Source of the DNA: Hexactinellida sp. DTS-2022 | Taxonomy: Eukaryota; Porifera; Hexactinellida | Reading direction: 5' to 3' | Length of the DNA: 64,000 nt | Assembly: GCA_028753945.1 (NCBI GenBank) | Contig: JAPNXP010000017.1 | Coordinates: forward strand, 992,001 to 1,056,000 | In this document: positions 11,263 through 23,631 of the stretch, piece after piece | Layout: every line of letters begins with the position of its first letter | Position numbering within the stretch: the first letter of the stretch is position 1 | Program-made: the position numbers and the translations under genes | Notes under the pieces: generated by a model | What the model saw: the letters and a program-made list of their open reading frames with translations, nothing else | Database searches by the model: none | Told to the model about the DNA's origin: nothing

Positions 11263-11566
11263 AAACAAACTTCAAATTTATCTACCGTTCCTTGTGACTC
11301 GGACCAAATAACAAATGCTTCTTCACACCTTGGACGTTGATGACTTGGCAAAAAAAATCCAAAATTGCAGCCTGTGGCGACAGCATGTTCCTTTGGAGGC
11401 ACAATCAGTAAACCAACCACAAAATATAGTGCCACCAAAGGAACATGCGTCGGCACAGGCTGCAATTTTGGATTTTTTTTGCCAAGTCATCAACGTCCAA
11501 GGTGTGAAGAAGCATTTGTTATTTGGTCCGAGTCACAAGGAACGGTAGATAAATTTGAAGTTTGTT
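11263..11566. repeat. 304-bp near-perfect palindrome inside the array
   Basis: The standard hairpin is extended outwards: the flank (CTTCAAATTTATCTACCGTT, CACACCTTGGACGTTGATGA) is repeated as its reverse complement on the other side. The right arm ends where the 60-bp minisatellite begins. The inversion breakpoint therefore lies at the hairpin. Confidence 0.85.
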
Positions 11567-14500
11567 TTTTTTACTGTGCCGACTATACTATAGTATAGTG
11601 GCCCAGTTCTAATCTCACTGCCTTTATTACTGTGCCGACTATACTATAGTATAGTGGCCCAGTATTAGAATCACTGCCTTTATTATTATTTTTATTATTA
11701 TTATTATTTCTCCGTAGCAGGTGCCCTGGCCACACCTGTATACATAGAGGGCTGAAACTTGGCATGTAGATTCGGAGTCGACGTCTAATTTGCACCTGGG
11801 GTTACGATTTTGTATTAACAAATTCTTGACACATCTTTAACACCTTTCAAAATTTGTCTGGTCCATAACTCAAAAAATGTTTTACTAAACCCCAAAATTT
11901 TATTTCACATTTGGATTCGCCATAAAATTCTGCGTCTGATGGGAGAAGAAATTTTTCAATAAAGGGGTCAATTTCTGCCATAAATGGGGGTTGAAATTTT
12001 TTTGTTTACTGACACTTCAATTTCAGTAAAGTGTTAAATCTAATTCTATTGTTTCAACTTGTAATAATTATATTGATTTAACTTGTTAAATCCTACTCTA
12101 GTGATTCAACTTGCGATAATTATATTGATTTAACTTATAAATTCCAGCTGGCTTCTATTTAATTTTAGTATTACTATACAATTGATTAAATTAAATAATA
12201 TAATATAAGGAATTTGTTGACTCAACTCAACCAACCATGGATAACATTGCTAAAATAAATAACTAATAATATAATTTATTATCAATACATAATGAATGAA
12301 TGGCATTAAACTCAAGATGGTTTATGATAGAAACAAACTTCAAATTTATCTCCCGTCCTTGTGGCTCGGATCAATTAACAAATGGATCATGACACCTTGA
12401 GGCGTTGATGACTTGGCGAAAAAAAATCCAAAATTGCAGATGTGCTGACAGCATGTTCTTTTGGAGGCACTATCAATAACCCACCAACAAAATATAGTGC
12501 CACCAAAGGAACATGCGTCGGCACAGCTGCAATTTTGGATTTTTTTTTACTGTGCCGACTATACTATAGTTTAGTGGCCCAGTTCTAATCTCACTGCCTT
12601 TATTTTTTTTTTTTTTTTTTTTTTCTCCGTAGACGGTGCCCTGGCCAGAGCTTTATACTTGATGGGCTGAAACTTGGCATGTAGGTGCGATGGGACCGTC
12701 TAATTTGCACCTGGGGTTACGATTTTTTATTAACAAATTTTGGACACATCTTTAACACCTTTCAAAATTTGTCTGGTCCATAACTCAAAATATGTTTTAC
12801 TAAACCCCAAAATTTTATTTCACATTTGGATTCACCATAAAATTCTGCGTCTGATGGGAGAAGAAAACTTTCAATAAAGGGTTTAATTTCTGCCATAAAT
12901 GGACGTTGAAATTTCTTTGTTTACTCACACTTCAATTTCAGTAAAACTGTGAAATCTAATTCCATTGTTTCAACTTGTAATAATTATATTGATTTAACTT
13001 GTTAAATCCTACTCTAGTGATTCAACTTGCGATAATTATATTGATTTAACTTATAAATTCCAGCTGGCTTCTATTTAATTCTAGTATTACTATACAATGG
13101 ATTAAATAAAATCTAATTATATAAGGAATTTATTGACTTAATTCAACTTAACCGTGGATAACATTGCTAAAATACATAACTAATACTATAATTTATTAAC
13201 AATACATAATGAATGAATGGCTTTAAAGTTTAAACTCAAGATGGTTTATGATAGAACCGTAAGATTTTACATTCCACAACAACGACAGATTAAGTGAATA
13301 TATTTATTTCGGCGAGAATATTCTTGCACAATTAATGTACTGACGTAATTAATTCTAATTAATTCGCTCTGTGTTTAACGTATAGAGACGGTTCTAAATA
13401 GATTATTGGGGTTATCGAGTTCGCTGAATTCAAATACGATAATGAAAATCTATTTAAATTAATAATTATTGCAAATAATTGAACTTTATTTATTTTGATG
13501 TATATAATTTTGGTGTTAAATTATTAATAGATTAATTAAATTTTTATACTAATTAGCCAAATTTCATTAATCTCAGAGATGATACAAGATAGAATCAAAC
13601 TTTCAATTTATCAATTGGTCCTTATGCCAGGTACCACCTATACAAGTGGGTCTTGACACCTTGAGGTGATGATGACATCGTTAAAAAAATGTATTTTTAC
13701 AATTTTTTTAATTCGACATTTAAAATGGGTTAGTTGGTGTTGGGTGATGACCCAACACTCACATAAAAAATGTTGACTCATCGCTTATTATATTCTACTG
13801 AAACTTGAATATCTTTGAAATGAAGTGAGCTAAAACGAAACTTTCAACTCACTAAGGGTCGTTGCCTTTTGAAACACCTTTTCGAAATAATTTAACACCT
13901 TCATAGTGATGATGACATGGCGAAAAAAAAATCCAAAATTGCAGCCTGTGCCCAGAGCATGTTCCTATGGAGGCACTATCAATAAACCACCATCAAAATA
14001 TAGTGCCACCAAAGGAACATGCGTCGGCACAGCTGCAATTTTGGATTTTTTTTTTTTTTTTTTCTCCGTAGACGGTACCCTGGCCAGAGCTCTATAGTTG
14101 ACGGGCTGAAACTTGGCATGTAGGTGCGGTGGGACCGTCTAATTTGCACCTGGGGTAACGATTTTTGATTAAGAAATTTTTGACACATCTTTAACACCTT
14201 TCAGATTTTGTCTGGTCCATAACTCAAAATATGTTTTACTAAACCCGAAAATTTTATTTCATATTTGGATTCCCCATAAAATTCTGCGTCTGATGGGAGA
14301 AGAAAACCTTCAAAAAAGGTTTTATTCCTGCCATTAATGGGGGTTGAAATTTCTTTGTTTACTCACACTTCAGTTTCAATAAAACTGTTAAATCTAATTC
14401 CATTGTTTCAACTTGCGATTATTATATTGATTTAACTTGTTAAATCTTACTCTATTGATTCAACTTGCGATAATTAAATTGATTTAACTTATAAATTGCA

Positions 14501-17500
14501 GCTGGCTTCTATTTAATTTACCATACAATGGATTAAATAAAATAATATAATATAAGGAATTTGTTGACTTAATTCAACTTAACCGTGGATAACATTGCTA
14601 AAATACATAACTAATACTATAATTTATTAACAATACATAATGAATGAATGGCTTTAAAGTTTAAACTCAAGATGGTTTATGATAGAACCGTAAGATTTTA
14701 CATTCCACAACAACGACAGATTAAGTGAATATATTTATTTCGGCGAGAATATTCTTGCACAATTACTGTACTGACGTAATTAATTCTAATTAATTCGCTC
14801 TGTGTTTAATATATAGAGACGGTTCTAAATAGATTATTGGGGTTATCGAGTTCGCTGAATTCAAATATGATAATTAAATTCAATTTAAATTAATAATTAT
14901 TGCAAATAATTGAACTTAATTTATTTTGATGTACATAATTTTGGTGATAAATTATTAATAGATTAATTAAATTTTTATACTAATTAGCTAAATTTCATTA
15001 ATCTCAGAAATGATACAAGATAGAAAGAAACTTTAAATTTATCAATTGGTCCTTATGACACGTACCACCTAAACAAGTGGATCTTGACACCTTAAGGTGA
15101 TGATGACATCGTAAAAAAAATGAATTTTTCCAATTTTGTGAATTAAATAATTCGCATGGGTTGGTTGGAGTTGGGTAAACACCCAACACGCACTTAAAAA
15201 ATGCTGAATCATCACAGATTATATTCTACTGAAACTTGAATATCTCTCAAATAAAGTGAGCTAAATGGAGACTTCCAACTCACTAAGGGTCGTTGCCTTT
15301 TGAAACACCTTTGTGAAATAATTTAACACCTTCATAGTGATGATGACATGGCGAAAAAAAATCCAAAATTGCAGCTGAGCCGACAGCATGTTCCTATGGA
15401 GGCACTATCAATAAACCACCACCAAAATATAGTGCCACCAAAGGAACATGCGTCGGCACAGGCTGCAATTTTGGATTTTTTCAGTTTGTATTTAACTTAT
15501 ATAGAAGCTTCCAATTTGTATATTAGAGGTTATCGAGTGTGCGGAATTGAAATTTGATAGATAAATTAATTAATTAATTATTTATGACAAAATAATTGAA
15601 CTTAATAATTGTATGTTGACATTGAAATTGGTGTCATATTATAAATAATATTAATAATTATTTATACTAATTAATTAAATATCATAAATCTCAGAGATCA
15701 TAGAAGATAGAAACAAACTTTCAATATATCAATTGGTCCTTATGACACGTGCCACCTATACAAGTGGGTCTTGACACCTTGAGGTGATGATGACATCGTT
15801 AAAAAAATGTGTTTTTACAATTTTGTTAATTCGATATTTAAAATGGGTTAGTTAATGTTGGTTGATGACCCAACACCCACTTAAAAAATGCTGAGTCATT
15901 ACAGATTATATTCTACTGAAACTTGAATATCTCTTTAATGAAGTGAGCTGAATGGAAACTTCCACCACTCTAAAGGGTCGTTGCCTTCTGAAACACCTTT
16001 CTGAAATAATTTAACACCTTCATAGTGATGATGACTTGGCAAAAAAAAATCCAAAATTGCAGCCTGTGCCGACAGCATGTTCCTTTGGAGGCACTATCAA
16101 TAAACAACCAACAAAATATAGTGCCACCAAAGGAACATGCGTCGGCACAGGGTGCAATTTTGGATTTTTACTGTGCCGACTATACTATAGTATAGTGGCC
16201 CAGTATTAGAATCACTGCCTTTATTATTTTTATTATTATTACTGTGCCGACTATACTATAGTATAGTGGCCCAGTATTGGAATCACTGCCTTTATTACTG
16301 TGCCGACTATACTATAGTATAGTGGCCCAGTATTAGAATCACTGCCTTTATTATTATTTTTTCTCCGTAGACGGTGCCCTGGCCAGAGCTTTATAGTTGA
16401 TGGGCTGAAACTTGGCATGTAGGTGCGATGGGACCGTCTAATTTGCACCTGGGGTAACGATTTTTGATTAAGAAATTTTTGACACATCTTTAACACCTTT
16501 CAATTTTTGTCTGGTCCATAACTCAAAAATTGTTTTACTAAACCCCCAAATTTTATTTCATATTTGGATTCACCATAAGATTTTGCGTCTGATGGGTGAA
16601 GAAAATTTTCAATAAATGGTTTAATTTCTGCCATAAATGGGGGTTAAAATTTCTTTGTTTACTCGCACTTCAGTTTCAATAAAACTGTGAAATCTAATTC
16701 CATTGTTTCAACTTGTAATAATTATATTGATTTAACTTGTTAAATCTTACTCTATTGTTTCAACTTGCGATAATTAAATTGATTCAACTTATAAATTCCA
16801 GCTGGCTTCTATTTAATTCTAGTATTACTATACAATGGATTAAATAAAATATAATAATATAAGGAATTTGTTGACTAAACTCAAATCACCGTGGATAACA
16901 TTGCTGAAATAACTAACTAATAATATAATTTATTATCAATACATAATGAATGAATGGCATTAAACTCAAGATGGTTTATGATATAAACTAACTTCAAATT
17001 TATCTACCGTTCCTTGTGACTCCGACCAATTAACAAATGGTTCTTCACACCTTGGGCGTTGATGACTTGGCGAAAAAAATCCAAAATTGCAGCCTGCGCC
17101 GACAGCATGTTCCTTTGGAGGCACTATCAATAAACAACCAACAAAAATATAGTGCCACCAAAGGAACATGCGTCGGCACAGGGTGCAATTTTGGATTTTT
17201 TTATATTATTATTATTATTATTTTTATTTTTTCTCCGTAGACGGTGCCCTGGCCTGAGCTTTATAGTTGATGGGCTGAAACTTGGCATGTAGGTGCGTAT
17301 GGACCGTCTAATTTGCACCTGGGGTTACGATTTTTGATTAACGAATTTTTGACACATCTTTAACACCTTTCAAAATTTGTCTGGTCCATAACTCAAAATA
17401 TGTTTTACTAAACCCCCAAATTTTATTTCACATTTGGATTCACCATAAAATTCTGCGTCTGATGGGAGAGGAATATTTTCAAAAATAAGTTTAATTTCTG

Positions 17501-20500
17501 CCATAAATGGGGTTTGAAATTTCTTTGTTTACTCGCACTTCAATTTCAGTAAAAGTGTTAAATCTAATTCTATTGTTTCAACTTGTAATAATTATATTGA
17601 TTTAACTTGTTAAATCTTACTCTATTGTTTCAACTTGAGATAAATATATTGATTCAACTTATAAATTCCAGCTGGCTTCTATTTAATTGTAGTATTACTT
17701 ACTATACAATGGATTAAATAAAATATAATGATATAAGGAATTTGTTGACTAAACTCAAATCACCGTGGATAACATTGCTAAAATAAATAACTAATAATTT
17801 AATTTATTATCAATAAGTAATGAATGAATGGCATTAAACTAAAGATGGTTTATGATAGAACCGTTAAGATTTTACATACCACAACAACGACAGATTATTT
17901 GATTATATTTACTTCTGCGTTAATATTATTGCACTGTTAATATACTGACGTAATTAATTATAATTAATTCAGTCAGTATATGACTTATATAGATGCTTCC
18001 AATTTGTTTATTAGGGGTTATCGAGTGTGCGGAATTGAAATTTGATGGACAAATTAATTTATTTATTATTTATGACAAAATAATTAAACTTAATAAATAT
18101 AAGTTGACATTGAAATTGGTGTTAAATTATAAATAATATTAATAATTATATATACTAATTAATTAAATATCATAAATCTCAGAGATCATAGAAGATAGAA
18201 ACAAACTTTCAATTTATCAATTGGTCCTTATGGCACGTGCCACCTATACAAGTGGGTCTTGACACCTTGAGGTGATGATGACATCGTTAAAAAAATGTGT
18301 TTTTACAATTTTGTTAATTCGATATTAAAAATGGGTTAGTTCATGTTGGGTGATGACCCAACACTCACATAAAAAATGCTGAGTCATCAGTTGTTATATT
18401 CTACTCAAACTTGAATATCGCTAAAAGGAAGTGAACTAAAACGAAACTTCCACCACTCTAAGGGTCGATGCCTTCTGTAACACCTTTTTGAAATGATTTA
18501 ACACCTTTATAGTGATGATGACTTGGCGAAAAAAAATCCAAAATTGCATCCTGTGCCGACAGCATGTTCCATTGGAGGCACTATCAATAAACCACCAACA
18601 AAATATAGTGCCACCCAAGGAACATGCGTCGGCACAGGATGCAATTTTGGATTTTTTTTTTTTTCTCCGTAGACGGTGCCCTGGCCACAGCTTTATAGTT
18701 GATGGGCTTAAACTTTGCATGTAGGTGCGATGGGACCGTCTAATTTGCACCTGGGGTAACGATTTCTGATTAAGAAATTTTTGACACATCTTTAACACCT
18801 TTCAAATTTTGTCTGGTCCATAACTCAAAAATTGTTTTACTAAACCCCCAAATTTTATTTCATATTTGGATTCACCATAAAATTCTGCGTCTGATGGGTG
18901 AAGAAAATTTTCAATAAATGGTTTAATTTCTGCCATAAATGGGGGTTGAAATTTCTTTGTTTACTCACACTTCAATTTCAGTAAAAGTGTTAAATCTAAT
19001 TCCATTGTTTCAACTTGTAATAATTATATTGATTTAACTTGTTAAATCCTACTCTAGTGATTCAACTTGCGATAATTATATTGATTCAACTTATAAATTC
19101 CAGCTGGCTTCTATTTAATTGTAGCATTACTATACAATGGATTAAATTAAATTAATTTATATAAGGAATTTGTTGACTTTACTCAACTCACCGTGGATAA
19201 CATTGCTAAAATAAATAACTAATAAGTTAATTTATTATCAATAAGTAATGAATGAATGGCATTAAACTAAAGATGGTTTATGATAGAACCGTTAAGATTT
19301 TACATTCCACAACAACGACAGATTAAGTGATTATATTTATTTCGGCGAGAATATTCTTTTTGCACAATTAATGTACTGACGTAATTTATTATAATTAACT
19401 CCTTTTGTATTTAACTTATAGAATTTTCCAATTGGATTATTGGGGTTATCGAGTGCGCTGAATTCATATATGATAGTGAAATTCGATTTAAATTAATAAT
19501 AAGTGCAAATAATTGAACTTTATTTATTTTGCTGTACATAATAATGGTGTTAAATTATTAATTTATTAATTAAATATTTATACTAATTAGGTAAATTTCA
19601 TTAATCTCAGAGATGATACAAGATAGAAACAAACTTTCAATTTATCAATTGGTCCTTATGCCAGGTACCACCTATACAAGTGGGTCTTGACACCTTGAGG
19701 TGATGATGACATCGTCAAAAAAATGTATTTTCACAATTTTGTGAATTAAATAATTCGCATGGGTTGGTTGGAGTTGGGTGAATACCCAACACGCACTTTA
19801 AAAATGCTGAGTCATCACAGATTATATTCTACTGAAACTTGAATATCTCTCAAATGAAGTGAGCTAAATGGAAACTTCCACCACTCTAAGGGTCGTTGCA
19901 TACTGAAACACCTTTCTGAAATATTTTAACACCTTCATAGTGATGATGACTAGGTGAAAAAAAAAAATCCAAAATTGCAGCTGTGCCGACAGCATGTTCC
20001 TTTGGAGGCACTATCAATAAACAACCACCAAAATATAGTGCCACCAAAGGAACATGCGTCGGCACAGCTGCAATTTTGGATTTTTTTATTATTATTATTA
20101 TTTTTTCTCCGTAGACGGTGCCCTGGCCTGAGCTTTATAGTTGATGGGCTGAAACTTGGCATGTAGGTGCGTATGGACCGTCTAATTTGCACCTGGGGTT
20201 ACGATTTTTGATTAACGAATTTTTGACACATCTTTAACACCTTTCAAAATTTGTCTGGTCCATAACTCAAAAGATGTTTTACTAAACCCCCAAATTTTAT
20301 TTCACATTTGGATTCACCATAAAATTCTGCGTCTGATGGGAGAGGAATATTTTCAAAAATATGTTTCATTTCTGCCATAAATGGGGTTTGGAATTTCTTT
20401 GTTTACTCACACTTCAATTTCAGTAAAAGTGTTAAATCTAATTCTATTGTTTCAACTTGTAATAATTATATTGATTTAACTTGTTAAATCTTACTCTATT

Positions 20501-22872
20501 GTTTCAACTTGAGATAAATATATTGATTCAACTTATAAATTCCAGCTGGCTTCTATTTAATTGTAGTATTACTATACAATGGATTAAATAAAATATAATG
20601 ATATAAGGAATTTGTTGACTAAACTCAAATCACCGTGGATAACATTGCTAAAATAAATAACTAATAATTTAATTTATTATCAATAAGTAATGAATGAATG
20701 GCATTAAACTAAAGATGGTTTATGATAGAACCGTTAAGATTTTACATACCACAACAACGACAGATTATGTGATTATATTTACTTCTGCGTTAATATTATT
20801 GCACTGTTAATATACTGACGTAATTAATTATAATTAATTCACTCAGTATATGACTTATATAGATGCTTCCAATTTGTTTATTAGGGGTTATCGAGTGTGC
20901 GGAATTGAAATTTGATGGACAAATTAATTTATTTATTATTTATGACAAAATAATTAAACTTAATAAATATAAGTTGACTTTGAAATTGGTGTTAAATTAT
21001 AAATAATATTAATAATTATATATACTAATTAATTAAATATCATAAATCTCAGAGATCATAGAAGATAGAAACAAACTTTCAATTTATCAATTGGTCCTTA
21101 TGGCACGTGCCACCTATACAAGTGGGTCTTGACACCTTGAGGTGATGATGACATCGTTAAAAAAATGTGTTTTTACAATTTTGTTAATTCGATATTAAAA
21201 ATGGGTTAGTTCATGTTGGGTGATGACCCAACACTCACTTAAAAAATGCTGAGTCATCAGTTGTTATATTCTACTAAAACTTGAATATCTTTGAAATGAA
21301 GTGAGCTAAAACGAAACTTCCAATTCATTAAGAGTCGTTGCCTTTTGAAACACCTTTCTGAAATAATTTAACACCTTCATAGTGATGATGACTAGGCGAA
21401 AAAAAATCCAAAATTGCAGCTTGTGCCGACAGCATGTTCCTTTGGAGGCACTATCAATAAACCACCACCAAAATATAGTGCCACCAAAGGAACATGCGTC
21501 GGCACAGGCTGCAATTTTGGATTTTTACTGTGCCGACTATACTATAGTATAGTGGCCCAGTATTGGAATCACTGCCTTTATTTTTATTATTTTTATTTTT
21601 TCTCCGTAGACGGTGCCCTGGCCTGAGCTTTTTAGTTGATGGGCTGAAACTTGGCATGTAGGTGCGTATGGACCGTCTAATTTGCACCTGGGGTTACGAT
21701 TTTTTATTAACAAATTTTTGACACATCTTTAACACCTTTCAAAATTTGTCTGGTCCATAGCTAGAAAAATGTTTTACTAAACCCCCAAATTTTATTTCAT
21801 ATTTGGATTCGCCATAAAATTCTGCGTCTGATGGGAGAAGAAAATTAGTTAAAATTGGTTTAATTTCTGCCATAAATGGGGGTTGAAATTCCTTTGTTTA
21901 CTCAACACTTCTATTTCAATAAAACTGTGAAATCTAATTCCATTGTTTCAACTTGTAATAATTATATTGATTTAACTTGTTAAAGCTTTCACTATTGTTT
22001 CAACTTGCGATAATTAAATTGATTCAACTTATAAATTCCAGCTTGTTTCTATTTAATTCTAGTATTACTATACAATGGATTAAATAAAATATAATAATAT
22101 AAGGAATTTGTTGACTAAACTCAAATCACCGTGGATAACATTGCTAAAATAACTAACTAATAATATAATTTATTATCAATACATAATGAATGAATGGCAT
22201 TAAACTCTAGATGGTTTATGATAGAAACAAACTTCAAATTTATCTACTGTTCCTTGTGACTCGGACCAAATAACAAATGCTTCTTCACACCTTGGGCGTT
22301 GATGACTTGGCGAAAAAAAATCCAAAATTGCAGCCTGCGCCGACAGCATGTTCCTTTGGAGGCACTATCAATAAACCATCAACAAAATATAGTGCCACGA
22401 AAGGAATATGCGTCGGCACAGCTGCAATTTTGGATTTTTTTATTATTATTTTTATTTTTTCTCCGTAGACGGTGCCCTGGCCTGAGCTTTATAGTTGATG
22501 GGCTGAAACTTGGCATGTAGGTGCGTATGGACCGTCTAATTTGCACCTGGGGTTTCGATTTTTTATTAACAAATTTTTGACACATCTTTAACACCTTTCA
22601 AAATTTGTCTGGTCCATAGCTAGAAAAATGTTTTACTAAACCCCCAAATTTTATTTCACATTTGGATTCACCATAAAATTCTGCGTCTGATGGGAGAAGA
22701 AATTTTGTTAAAATTGGTTTAATTTCTGCCATAAATGGGGGTTGAAATTCCTTTGTTTACTCAACACTTCTATTTCAATAAAACTGTGAAATCTAATTCC
22801 ATTGTTTCAACTTGTAATAATTATATTGATTTAACTTGTTAAAGCTTTCACTAGTGTTTCAACTTGCGATAA

Positions 22873-23599
22873 TTAAATTGATTCAACTTATAAATTCCAG
22901 CTGGCTTCTATTTAATTCTAGTATTACTATACAATGGATTAAATAAAATATAATAATATAAGGAATTTGTTGACTAAACTCAAATCACCGTGGATAACAT
23001 TGCTAAAATAACTAACTAATAATATAATTTATTATCAATACATAATGAATGAATGGCATTAAACTCTAGATGGTTTATGATAGAAACAAACTTCAAATTT
23101 ATCTACTGTTCCTTGTGACTCGGACCAAATAACAAATGCTTCTTCACACCTTGGGCGTTGATGACTTGGCGAAAAAAAATCCAAAATTGCAGCCTGCGCC
23201 GACAGCATGTTCCTTTGGAGGCACTATCAATAAACCATCAACAAAATATAGTGCCACGAAAGGAACATGCGTCGGCACAGCTGCAATTTTGGATTTTTTT
23301 TCGCCAAGTCATCAACGCCCAAGGTGTGAAGAAGCATTTGTTATTTGGTCCGAGTCACAAGGAACAGTAGATAAATTTGAAGTTTGTTTCTATCATAAAC
23401 CATCTAGAGTTTAATGCCATTCATTCATTATGTATTGATAATAAATTATATTATTAGTTAGTTATTTTAGCAATGTTATCCACGGTGATTTGAGTTTAGT
23501 CAACAAATTCCTTATATTATTATATTTTATGTAATCCATTGTATAGTAATACTAGAATTAAATAGAAGCCAGCTGGAATTTATAAGTTGAATCAATTTA
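22873..23599. repeat. ~727-bp terminal palindrome of the array
   Basis: The last unit turns round at its hairpin (centre about 23236). The right arm then reads back through GGAACAGTAGATAAATTTG, GCAATGTTATCCACGG and CCAGCTGGAATTTATAAG, almost base for base. I noted one mismatch around 23550 and small differences at the loop. The array stops at the outer end of the right arm. Confidence 0.9.
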
Positions 23600-23631
23600 T
23601 TTTTGTTGACTCCTAAATAATTTTACTCGCC

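Larger units (their letters stand above)
4811..23600. repeat. 18.8-kb tandem array of a complex hairpin-bearing repeat
   Basis: A conserved anchor (CTCCGTAG followed by GGTGCCCTGG) recurs at about 5079, 6479, 7902, 9211, 10640, 11709, 12625, 14064, 16364, 17231, 18665, 20106, 21601 and 22460. Spacing is mostly 1.31-1.50 kb or 0.86-1.07 kb, with one 2.3-kb step where an anchor is lost. Each unit holds a conserved block (TTTGCACCTGGGGTTACGAT), TTCAACTTG repeats, a CAACAACGACAGATTA block, and ends in a roughly 120-bp hairpin (at about 6217, 7776, 9007, 10506, 11355, 12426, 13930, 15359, 16047, 17079, 18536, 19966, 21406, 22320 and 23181). Short units lack the middle blocks. All units face the same way except the inverted last arm. 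No conserved coding frame is present; the short frames are repeat shadows. Single diverged copies lie at 43.5 and 47.8 kb. Confidence 0.85.

Noticed and set aside
6099..23414. Many 60-120-codon frames in the array with shared words (for example MQPVPTHVPLVALYF, LLHTLGVDDLAKK).
   Set aside because: They are translations of the hairpin and its flanks in several frames and both strands, change frame from unit to unit, and begin and end at the same repeat landmarks; no protein-like conservation.
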